Origin: Symbiodinium natans
Lineage: Eukaryota > Sar > Dinophyceae > Suessiales > Symbiodiniaceae
NCBI GenBank assembly: GCA_905221605.1
Contig: CAJNDS010002126.1
Span: 248,501 to 312,500, forward strand
Length of the DNA stretch: 64,000 nt
Reading direction: 5' to 3'
The notes beneath the pieces were generated by a model that saw nothing but the letters and a program-made list of their open reading frames with translations, did no database searches and had not been told where the DNA came from. A program made the position numbers and the translations under genes. The stretch's first letter is position 1, and each line of letters opens with the position of its first letter. Shown in pieces: positions 43,217 to 53,100 of this stretch.

Positions 43217-46200
43217 ATGATTGATGCCTTCTACATCTTCACCAAAGGCTGGACTGGCGGCTTGCTGGTGATGTAAAGTTGCGTCTGCGTCATAGAGAGG
43301 CCAAGACAAAGCCCGCCAGGCGCTCCAAGAGGCAGAAGCCCTTTAGGGTTTAGGGTTTAGGGTTTAGGGTTTAGGGTTTAGGGTTTAGGGTTTAGGGTTT
43401 AGGGTTTAGGGTTTAGGGTTTAGGGCCACCAGCGCCACTCTAACAAGGGGACTTGAAAGCTCAGCATGTGGCTATCTAGCGGAAACCCCTAAATCATGAG
43501 GCCTCCTTTCGAGGTCCCCAGTTTCAAGCCTCAGCCCTAAATCTGGCCATAGAAGTTTAGGGCTTACAGAGGGGTTTAGGGTTTCGGGTTTACGGAACTG
43601 GAACAGATCACATAGACCGAAGCTTGAATCTCCCATGCATGCAGTCATGCTTGCCCTTCGCCCTGAACTCCTCTGAACCCTAAACCCTAGTCCTTGCACC
43701 TTTGCGCCCTAAACCCTAAACCCCCGTAAATCCTGAAGCCCGTTGCAGGTGGATTGCTACTGTGGTCCACGCAGCTCGTGAAGGCCTAGCTGCCTGGGAG
43801 CTTCGATTCCCCCAGCGTTTTCGAAGCCCTTAGACTCCAAAACCCCAAACCCTAAACCCTACTACAACCTTCATCCCTAAACCCTAAACCCGAAAGCCGA
43901 AGCCCTGAAGCCTTAAGCCTTAAACCCTAAACTCCCTATTTCCTGCCCCTGCCTGGGGGCCGCAGGTCAAAGGAAATCCCCTGGACCGGCTCATCAAGGA
44001 GGTCCTCCTTGAGGCAGCTTTCGGGTTCAGGGTTTAGGGTTTAAGGTTTCGGGTTTAGGGTTTAGGGTTTAGGGCATGGGGCTTTCGGTTTTAGGGCTTT
44101 GGGTTAAGGGGCTGCGGCTTCGGGTTTAAGGTTTTTAGAGTTTGCAGCTGTTGCCGCGTGTAAGATTCACCACCTGACAGGAACGGGTGGGCGAGACCTT
44201 CGCGAACATCGACGCGTGCGCGGCAGAAATCGCTTGAGAGCCCCTGGAAGTCTCAGAGCCCTTCCTGCCATAAACCCTGCACCCACAAGCTCAGACTGGG
44301 GCTGAACAGGGACCCTGTAAAGAAGATTGAGCACCTTTTTCAAGACTTGGGTTCCTTGGCAACCTGGAGTTCAGGGCGTAGCTTAACATGCGCCTTTTCC
44401 GGCCTGTGGGTTGGGACGCTTCGGTTCCCTCCGAGTGTTCCAGGACTACCGATACTGAAGCAAAGGACTGCCCCGACGTGACAAGGAAGACCCAAACTGC
44501 AAGCAATCAACCGCTAAAACGCTCTGCATGTCGCGGTGGCGGTGCTCTGAACGCCATTGCGCAGTGCATGATCCCTAAATCCTAAATCCTAAGCCCTAAT
44601 GCCTAGATCCGAAACCCGACACCCTAAGCCTCATTCAGCCCTGAAATGTTGATTGAAAAGCCCGGAGGTACAACTTGAAGTGGAAGTTGCTCAACGAGAT
44701 GGACATCTTCTTTGTGGTCGTCTACCAAGGGATTCTTCAAATGGCCTACTTGGAGGCCAGGGTTTAGGGTTTTATGGTTTAGCGTTTAGGGTTTTAAGTT
44801 TAGGGTTTAGGGTTTAGGGTTAAGGGTTAAGGGTTTAGCAGGTATGGGCCCTGCACCCGCAACCCTGAATCGAGATTCTGGGCCCTTCTTGGTGGCTTTC
44901 AGGTGCCCTAAGTGATAGGAATGCCCTGCTATGCACCCAAAACCCAAAACCCAAAACCCAAAACCCAAAACCCTAAACCCTAAACCCTAAACCCTTAACC
45001 CTTCCCTAAACCCTTAACCCTTAGACCCTAGACCCTAGACCCAAGCTCAACATCGCGGCAGGGTCTCCTGGCCATGGTGGCCAAGGAATTTGTTCAACAC
45101 GGTTGGGCTCTCAGTGGGGGAGACTCCAGAAGCCCCCAAGCCCTGAAACCCTCAATAGGGTTTAGGGTTTAGGGTTTAGGGTTTAGGATTTAGGCCCACA
45201 CCCCCAAACTCTGTGCCCAGAAGCCCAGAACCCTGAACTCATAAATTGCCCCTTAGTTCTTGAGGGTCGGGCTTGGGGTTTAGGCCTTTTGGGTGGCCTG
45301 GTGAAGAAACTTCTTGAGGTCTTCACGTGACTTGCCCCCCAAAAAAACAGGAGAGAGACCGGGAGCCCCAAAACCCTAAACCCTAAACCCTAAACCCTAA
45401 ACCCTAAACCCTAAACCCTAAACCCTAAACCCTAAACCCTAAACCCTAAACCCTAAACCCTAAACCCTAAACCCTAAACCCTAAACCCTAAACCCTAAAC
45501 CCTAAAAACCCTAAACCCTAAACCCTAAACCCTAAACCCTAAACCCTAAACCCTAAACCCTAAACCCACCCTAAACCCTAAACCCTAAACCCTAAACCCT
45601 AAACCCTAAACCCTAAACCCTAAACCCTAAACCCTAAACCCTAAACCCTAAACCCTAAACCCTAAACCCTAAACCCTAAACCCTAAACCCTAAACCCTAA
45701 ACCAGCCAGAAGCCCACGCAGCTACCCATCCTCCCCCCCACTTGGTCAGACTCCAAAATGGGAATGCAGCCGGGTTCAGGGTGTGCGGGTTTAGGTTGTA
45801 GGGCTCAGGGGTCAGGGTTTAGGGTGTAAGTGCTTGGCCTAAGTTTAGGGGGTATAGGTTTCGAGGTTTGAGGGTTTCGGGTGTCTGGTTTTAACATGTA
45901 GGACTTAGGGCTTAGGGCTTTGGCTTCGAAAAGCTGCCATTGCCGCAGTTGGCAACTCCTTCGGAAACGGCCTCACGATCAAGCATGTGGACTTCGATCA
46001 GGACCCCGGCAAAGCTTAGGGTTTTTGGGTTTAGGGTTGCTTGAGGGACATTTTCTTGTAGGTTGTAGTGGTTTAGCTGCCGATGGAGACGGAAAGGTGT
46101 ATGAGAGAAAATTCCTGGTAAAACCGCCACATCATCGGCGCCTTAAGCGCACGTGAGAGGCAAGGTAGCCACCCCTTACCACATGAGAGTGGCCCCAGGT

Positions 46201-48779
46201 GTGGGTGTATCCCCAGCGAGGACAGACAAGCAAAGGGCCAGAGGTTCATGGTAGCATCCCAAGCCTGAGGGCTGCCCTAAAGATGGCCCTCCAGAGCTAT
46301 CGGCTCAATTTTGCCAACTCCATTGCCAGGCAGAGGCCATGCCCTCCGGGTCCACATGGTCGCATAGTCTCCTGGATGAGTGCTTCAGGGGCTGCGGTGA
46401 GCCGGGCGAGTTCTATTTCTACCACGGAGCACCCTGCCCGGGACCAGCCGGGCAGGGTCCTGGTAGGGTGGCGCTTTGCCGCCAGTGCGTGAGAGAGGTA
46501 TGTCCTTTCTGTGGCGAGCCCATCGAGGAAGATGATTTCACGAGTGTCACGGACAAGCTGCCGACCGTGGTGACGACGAGGTCGACGACCGATGGAATCC
46601 AGGATGGGAGCGTCCACCCTGAAGACTGTCAATGGTGGAGGCGGCAGCACCCTCTGCTACGACATCAGCATCTTTGGCACGGAGGCTCCGAAGCTCAAGC
46701 GGAACTGTACTGCACATCCTGTGGTAAGAGCTATGTAGAGGACCAGTATATATGTGACCCAGATGACAGTGAACTGCCACCACCTGTGATTCGGGCTGGA
46801 GTTGCTTTCGCAGGCAGTCTTCCCCCTCAGAGCTGTGACTGTGGTGGGTGGTTGCAGATTGGCGTCAGGGACTTTGGAGGCTTCGCGTCTCAGAAACTCC
46901 AAGCAGCAATGGATTCGCTTCTCCAACAATCGACGAAGAGAGTCGCCTCTGAGCCCTCGTTTTGGCTTAACCAAATCTGCCTTCGGCTGACTGACACACA
47001 TTGTGTGGAGCAGCTGTTAGGAATTCCTGCGCTCTTCCAGGCATTGAATGCGGTTTTGCCCACCCTTCCCTATGAGCAGTGGGCGGACGCGCACCACTGC
47101 GACTTGATCAGCGCCGCGGATGCCTTGATCACTGTGAGTGGTTTGCTGTGTGCCATTGCAAATTTCATATTCCCTGACATGTCCATCCCTCTTCCGGAGC
47201 GCGTGGCTTTCCTGTGCAGAAGCCCCTGTGTGGTGAGCTGCGACCCGAAATATGCCAGGAGTGTTTTCGGAAAGCTGGTCACTGCCGCAAACCTGTTCTC
47301 TGCAGCCGCTCTGGGGACGTACATGCCGGCCCCATCCCGCGGCTACCCGCTAGATCCGAGAGTGCTGGCCCCTGCACTGCGACTTTTTGAAGTTCTGGGC
47401 TACAGGATCTACTCGTGGGAGGCTTCAACCCACGTAGATCCCTACACCCCTATCGCCGCCTAAGGCTCCTTAAGCCCCTTTGTGGCCTGAAGCTTGAAAC
47501 CCTTAAGCCTTTGTAGATAACATATTCATATATGTATATGTATATATATATATATGTATATATATATATACATGTATGTCTATTATCTATCCATCTAGAT
47601 ATGGAACCTTAAGGCCAACTCGCTCCTTCAGCTTTCCGCCAGTACCAGTGCTTGAAAAAAGAGCGTATGTTTATATGGTTTGTCCAGAGTGTGAAGGAGG
47701 TTCCCTTGGACCCTAAACCCTAATTCCTAAACCCTTAATTCCCAAACCCTAAACCCTAAACCCTAAACCCTAAACCCTAAACCCTAAACCCTAAACCCTA
47801 AACCCTAAACCCTAAACCCTAAACCCTAAACCCTAAACACTAAAACCCTAAACCCTAAACCCTAAACCCTAAACCCTAAACCCTAAACCCTAAACCCTAA
47901 ACCCTAAACCCTAAACCCTAAACCCTAACCCTAAACCCTAAATCCTGAACCCTGAACCCTAAACCCTAAAACCCCAAGCCCAATAACCGAATAACCCAAT
48001 AAACCCTAAGCCCTAGATTGAGGTTAAGGCCCTGATTCCCAGTCCCAACACAGCACCGCATCCAACGGAAAGCCTGGACCTCCTAACCTCCGAACTCCTC
48101 CTAGGCAAGTCGGGTTCAGGGTTTAGGACATAGCCTAGGGTTCAGTGTTTAGATGAATTGAGGGATTTCTTTGGAGGACTTCCTCCGCTGCCGCCAGCGG
48201 GCGGACAAGGACCTCAAGGAAGCGCGCCGGCAAGGCGGTGGGAGACGTTGTGCTTTTCCAGTGGTTTTGGGGGCCAACCCCAAACCCTAAGCCCGAAACC
48301 CTAGACCCTAAAGTTTGCCCTAGCGCGTCCCCTTGTCGGACCTCCCTGAAACCTCCCTGATCCTCAAGCAGAGCCTGTCGAGGCCTTGCCCCCCCTCCCC
48401 CTACGGAACCTTCAAATTCAAGAATACCAAGCAACCCCCCCTTGCTTGGGGGGGGTGGGTAGAATCCTAAACCCTACAAGAGATAGTTCGGGAGGGGTGG
48501 GCTGCTAAGCCCAACGAGCGATAGCGAGTGCGCACCTAAGTCTAACAAAAGGCTCACCCCGCGCTACACTGATACACACTCAACCCTAAACCCTGAACCC
48601 TAAACCCTAAACCCTAAACCCTAAACCCTGAACCCTAAACCCTAAATCCTAAACCCTAAACCCTAAACCCTAACCCCCTAAACCCCTAAAACCCAAACCC
48701 TTGAAACCCAAACCCCCCAGGCGGTATGCGCTCCTTTGCCGACACCAAGAAGGGCGCCGAGGTGCAGAAGACCCGCGAG
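43217..48779 (+). CDS. SRPRA: SRP receptor subunit alpha, N-terminal SX-domain exons
   Basis: SRPRA is the ER docking receptor for ribosome-SRP complexes; its N-terminal SX domain binds SRPRB. Start ATG 43217 (MIDAFYIFTK) matches the known N-terminus. Exons: 43217-43247; 43749-about 43782 (GLLLWSTQLVK); 43966-44013 (GNPLDRLIKEVLLE); 44181-44215 (ERVGETFANID); 44668-44755 (NLKWKLLNEMDIFFVVVYQG); 45062-45101 (LLAMVAKEFVQH); 45949-46001 (GLTIKHVDFDQ); 48177-48234 (DFLRCRQRADKDLKEARRQ); 48721-48779 (MRSFADTKKGAEVQKTRE). Phases agree at the joins I could test; the exon 2/3 boundary is ambiguous between near-identical flanks. Donors are mostly GC, with GT at 44216, 45102 and 48780 and GA at 46002. 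The 2.2-kb GA-AG intron contains a 374-codon frame. Confidence 0.92.
43343..43426. repeat. TTTAGGG array, SRPRA intron 1
   Basis: About 12 perfect units in the orientation opposite to the array just upstream of the gene. Confidence 0.88.
45370..45703. repeat. ~334-bp CCCTAAA array, SRPRA intron
   Basis: About 47 units with only two interruptions (CTAAAAACCC at 45506 and AACCCACCC at 45566), one of the three longest pure arrays in the window. Confidence 0.92.
46339..47463 (+). CDS. Intact 374-codon intronless ORF nested in an SRPRA intron, function unknown
   Basis: Uninterrupted frame from ATG 46339 to TAA 47461-47463, far longer than any other non-repetitive frame here. Visible features: cysteine pairs at residues 15/19, 47/50, 55/58 (LCRQC, CPFCGEPI), 125/128 (YCTSCGK), 139 and 166/168, suggesting a zinc-binding N-terminal half; then a C-terminal half of hydrophobic helices without cysteine pairing (LLGIPALFQALNAVLP, ALITVSGLLCAIANFIFPD). 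The frame stays open upstream to about 46252 and includes CQLHC, so the true start or an upstream exon may lie before 46339. It sits on the same strand in the 46002-48176 intron, in a 1.65-kb stretch free of telomeric repeats. It could be a retrocopy, a nested gene or a mobile-element gene. I do not recognise the family. Confidence 0.55.
   Translation: MPSGSTWSHSLLDECFRGCGEPGEFYFYHGAPCPGPAGQGPGRVALCRQCVREVCPFCGEPIEEDDFTSVTDKLPTVVTTRSTTDGIQDGSVHPEDCQWWRRQHPLLRHQHLWHGGSEAQAELYCTSCGKSYVEDQYICDPDDSELPPPVIRAGVAFAGSLPPQSCDCGGWLQIGVRDFGGFASQKLQAAMDSLLQQSTKRVASEPSFWLNQICLRLTDTHCVEQLLGIPALFQALNAVLPTLPYEQWADAHHCDLISAADALITVSGLLCAIANFIFPDMSIPLPERVAFLCRSPCVVSCDPKYARSVFGKLVTAANLFSAAALGTYMPAPSRGYPLDPRVLAPALRLFEVLGYRIYSWEASTHVDPYTPIAA
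47520..47990. repeat. TA microsatellite then CCCTAAA array downstream of the nested ORF
   Basis: TATATG/TA repeats at 47520-47580, unique sequence to 47700, then about 33 CCCTAAA units (47744-47990) within the same SRPRA intron. Confidence 0.85.
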
Positions 48780-48822
48780 GTGACTCTGCAGGGCGGTCTT
48801 GCGCCGCAAGTCCTAGCGTCGT

Positions 48823-48913
48823 TAGGGTTTAGGGTTTAGGGTTTAGGGTTTAGGGTTTAGGGTTTAGGGTTTAGGGTTTAGGGTTTAGGGTTTAGGGTTT
48901 AGGGTTTAGGGTC
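48823..48913. repeat. TTTAGGG array
   Basis: About 13 perfect units in the intron after SRPRA exon 48721-48779; the same intron later carries the 350-bp CCCTAAA array in opposite orientation. Confidence 0.88.
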
Positions 48914-49018
48914 GGATCATGCATGCTCCCCACCCTAACCAACTACCTCCCTCCTAACCAAGCACAGCCCAACTAAGCCAACATGGCTGCGGAACCTTCG
49001 CATTCCACATTCTCAAAG

Positions 49019-49366
49019 CCCTAAACCCTAAACCCTAAACCCTAAACCCGAAACCCTAAACCCTAAACCCTAAACCCTAAACCCTAAACCCTAAACCCTA
49101 AACCCTAAACCCTAAACCCTAAACCCTAAACCCTAAACCCTAAACCCTAAACCCTAAACCCTAAACCCTAAACCCTAAACCCTAAACCCTCAAACCTAAA
49201 CCCTAAACCCTAAACCCTAAACCCTAAACCCTAAACCCTAAACCCTAAACCCTAAACCCTAAACCCTAAACCCTAAACCCTAAACCCTAAACCCTAAACC
49301 CTAAACCCTAAACCCTAAACCCTAAACCCTAACCCTAAACCCTAAACTTAAACCCTAAACCCTAAA
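49019..49366. repeat. ~350-bp CCCTAAA array, SRPRA intron
   Basis: About 49 units, nearly perfect. Downstream 49380-50110 is mostly unique with short degenerate units; I see no supported exon there although SRPRA linker sequence may be missing. Confidence 0.92.
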
Positions 49367-50114
49367 CTCCAAACCCCAAGAATCCTTTGGGGACTTAGAT
49401 AGCCACCCCAAAGCCCGGCTGCCAAAGCACTTGGCAGGAGAAGGGGCTGCCAGCCACATCATCCAAAAAGGGCGCCGGCCTTAGGGTTTAGGGTTTCGGG
49501 TTTAGGGTTTCGGGTTTAGGGTGTCTTAGGCCTTTGCTCAGCACTGCGCTTGTCCTTTTCCAAGGGTTTCGGCTCCCTCAGCAGTTCAGTGCGACCAAAA
49601 TCTTCTTGGGTTACTCAGCAACGTGGTTAGCCTTAGGAAAGCTTCGGGCTTCGGGGCCTAGGTTGGGCAAGTAGGGGTTAGGGCTTTCAAAGTTATGTTA
49701 TCGTGGGCTTTAGCGTTCAAGGTGCAGGGAGTCAATTGGAGCTACTGAGCCCCTAAACGCCTGCAACAAATTCGAAACCCTACATGGTTATTGTCCGTTT
49801 TGGGGTTGCTATTGTCAAGGCGGCCTTTCATAAACGGACCGCAATTTAGAGAACTGGCCATATCTTACTCCCTTGAGCCCGTACACAAACCCAAAGCTCG
49901 AAACCGCAAACCCCAAAGAGTGAGGCCTCGAGCCAAGTGGCCGAGACCCTAAGCCCTAAGCCCTCTACCTTCTCTTTGTGGTACTTTACTGCAACTTTAG
50001 ACCTTACCTTTTTTGGGTTTATTGGGTTTCTTATTAAGGCAGCTAAAAGTTTAATTTATAGCTACCCTCCTGAGTGCAGCCAAGTTCTGAGCCCTAAACC
50101 CGAAACCACCTAAG

Positions 50115-53100
50115 GTAAAAGTGGCGGGGCAGACGACAAGGACGAGGATGACGAGGCCGAATGAGTGCGTTTAGGTTCAGGGAACATGCGTTTAGGGTTT
50201 AGGGTTTAGGGTTTAGGGTTTAGGGTTTAGGGTTTAGGGTTTAGGGTTTAGGGTTTAGGGCCAGAAGCTCTAAGTTCAAGGTCACGGGTACAAGGGGTGC
50301 AGGCTAGTTTTGTAGGGCTGAGGGGTTTTTCAGGGCTCAGGGTTCTTAGTCCGCCATGCAGGATGATGCCGATGCCTCGAAAGTGGCCGAGGCCCTTCCA
50401 ACTGCTTCCGCAGCATGTGTTGGTGGGTTCGGGGTTTAGGGTTTTGGGTTTAGGGTTTAGGGTTTAGGTTTCCGGGTCCAGGGTTTAGGTGTTTTTTTTT
50501 AGCTCCTAAGTCCTGAGCTTCGACGCCCTAAAGCCTCCACCCTTCGAGGTCCGTCGGGTTTCAAAATGCAGCCCGAAGGATGTTTACGCAATCCGTTGGG
50601 ATCACAGGCTTGACGTCTGTGAATCAAAACCGCCTACACTCCAACATCGGCTTGCAAAAGCCCTAGAACCCCTCAACCCTCAACCCCCTCAACCCCTCCT
50701 AAACCCTGAGCCCTCAACCCCTCAACCTTCCAACCTTTCAACCCCTCCTGAACCCTAAACCCTAAACCCTAAACCCTAAGCCCTAACCCTAAACCCTCAA
50801 CCCCTCCTGAGCCTATAACCCCTCAACCTTCAACCCTCCTTTGTGGCGAAGGCCAGAGGCAAATTGGGCGCCAAGTCCAAGGCGAAGAAAGAAGCTTGGG
50901 CCCTAGGCTACGGTGTGGCCGGGGTATAGGGGGTTTGGGGTTCAGGGCTTTAGGGTTGAGGGCTTGAGGGCTTGAGGGCTGTAGAGTTTTCAGGGTTTAG
51001 GTTTTTGGGGGTTTAGGGAAAGTTTTTAGGGGTTTAGAGGTTGCAGGGCTTTAGGGGTTTTAGGGTTTAGGGTCTTTAGGGTTTCGGGCTTTTGGGTTTG
51101 CGCTTTAGGGTTTAGGGTTTTCAGGGTTTAGGGCTAAAGGGTTTTAGGGATTTCAGGGTTGGGTCTCAGCATTTTGGGGTTTTGAGGCATAGGGCTACGA
51201 GGTTTCGAGCCAGGCTTTGGGTTAGGGGGTCAGGGTTCTGATTTTCGGGTTTTGGGTTGTAGAGGTTAGAGGGTTGCATACAGGGCGTTTTGAGGGGCGT
51301 AGCTGTTTGGCAGTGTGTTGAGGATTGGTGCTTCTTAATACGACCCAATCCCAGACCCCGTGAACCCGAAGTTCAAAACCTGAGAGCCCTTAGTCCTGCG
51401 ACCCAGCCCTAAACCCTGACACCCTGACACCCTGACACCCTGACACCCTGACACCCTGACACCCTGACACCCTGACACCCTGACACCCTGACACCCTGAC
51501 ACCCTGACACCCTGACGCCCTGACGCCCTGACACCCTGAACCCTGAAACCTGAACCCTGAACCCTGAACCCTAAACCCTAAACCCTAAACCCTAAACCCT
51601 AACGCAGCTCCGAGGCCGACCCTGCAACGGCCGAGAAGCCCAAGAAGGGGAAGGAGGCAGCCGAAGCCTCCTCGGAGCCAGAGCTCCTGCTTGGGTTTAG
51701 GGTTTAGGGTTTAGGGTTTAGGGTTTAGGGTTTAGGGTTTAGGGTTTAGGGTTTAGGGTTTAGGGTTTAGGGTTTAGGGTTTAGGGTTTAGGGTTTAGGG
51801 TTTAGGGTTTAGGGTTTAGGGTTTGAGGTTTGAGGGTTTAGGGTTTAGGGTTTGAGGGTTTAGGGTTTGAGTGTTCAGGGCAAGAGCTCCTGCTTGGGAT
51901 GGGTTTAGAGGTTGTGGGGATGTAGGGGGTTTAGGGGGTTTAAGGGGTTTGGGGGGTGTGGGGGGCTTCGGGGGCTTGGGGAGCTTAGGGGGTTTAGGGT
52001 TGGGATTTTGGGGTTTAGGGGCGTCGAATTTCGGATTTGAAGATTTTTTTTTGAGCTTCTGAGGCGCGAGGTGGTTGAGGGTTTAGGGCATCTGCCGGCT
52101 TCACTGTCTGCTTGTGAAACCCTAAACCCTAAACCCTAAACCCTAAACCCTAAACCCCAAACCCTAAACCCTAAACCCTAAACCCTAAACCCTAAGTCCT
52201 AAACCCTAAACCCTAAACCCTAAACCCTAAACCCTAAACCCTAAACCCTAAACCCTCTAAGAGTTCCAGTTCGTGAAGGCGCGCCACTGGGACGGTGGCA
52301 AAGTCTCCAAAAGCTTGATGCAGGACAGGGTTTAGGGTTTAGGGTTTGGGGTTTAGGGTTTAGGGTTTAGGGTTCAGGGTTTCGGGTTTGGAAGTTTCAG
52401 CCTGCATGGGAAGCTTACCGGACTAGATCCTTGCTGGTATCGGGAGAAGCCGGGCGTTTAGTCCTTAAGCCTTGAACCCAGAACCCTCACCAGCTTAGGT
52501 TGTTTTGGGGGTTCGGGCCTGCAGGGTTTAGGGTTTAGGGTTTAGGGTTTAGGGTTTAGGGTTTAGGGTTTAGGGTTTAGGGTAAACATTACACCCTGAA
52601 CCCTGAACAGCAAGGAGCTTGACTTCTCCAAGAACAAGCCCGACGACGATGCCGACCTCGCCGCAAAGCAGGCCCTGTAGACCCCAGTTCCCTAAAGCCC
52701 CAGGGATTTGGGGTTTTCTGGGGCTTCGAGAACCCTGTATAAACTCGAAGCCCTGAGCCCTGAGCCCGAAACCCTAAACCCTAAACACCCTAAACCCCCT
52801 AAACCCTCTAAACCCGTACACTATGCAGCAACAGCACCAAGCCTCCGAAGCCCCTGGTAGCCTCTGGAGAGGCTGAGTTTCTCGGCTCGGGGGACGAGAA
52901 CTTTGATGCAGAGGCGCGGGGAGGGGGCCACCATCTGGACTTAAACCCTGGGTTTGGGGTTTAGGGGTTTCGGGTTCAGGGTTTAGGGTCTAGGGTTTAG
53001 GGGGTTTGGGGTTTCGGGTTTAGGGTTAACACTATACCCTAAACCCGGCGGACACGGCTCGAAACACCTCAATGGGGTGCTCGTAGCCGAGGTAACAGAT

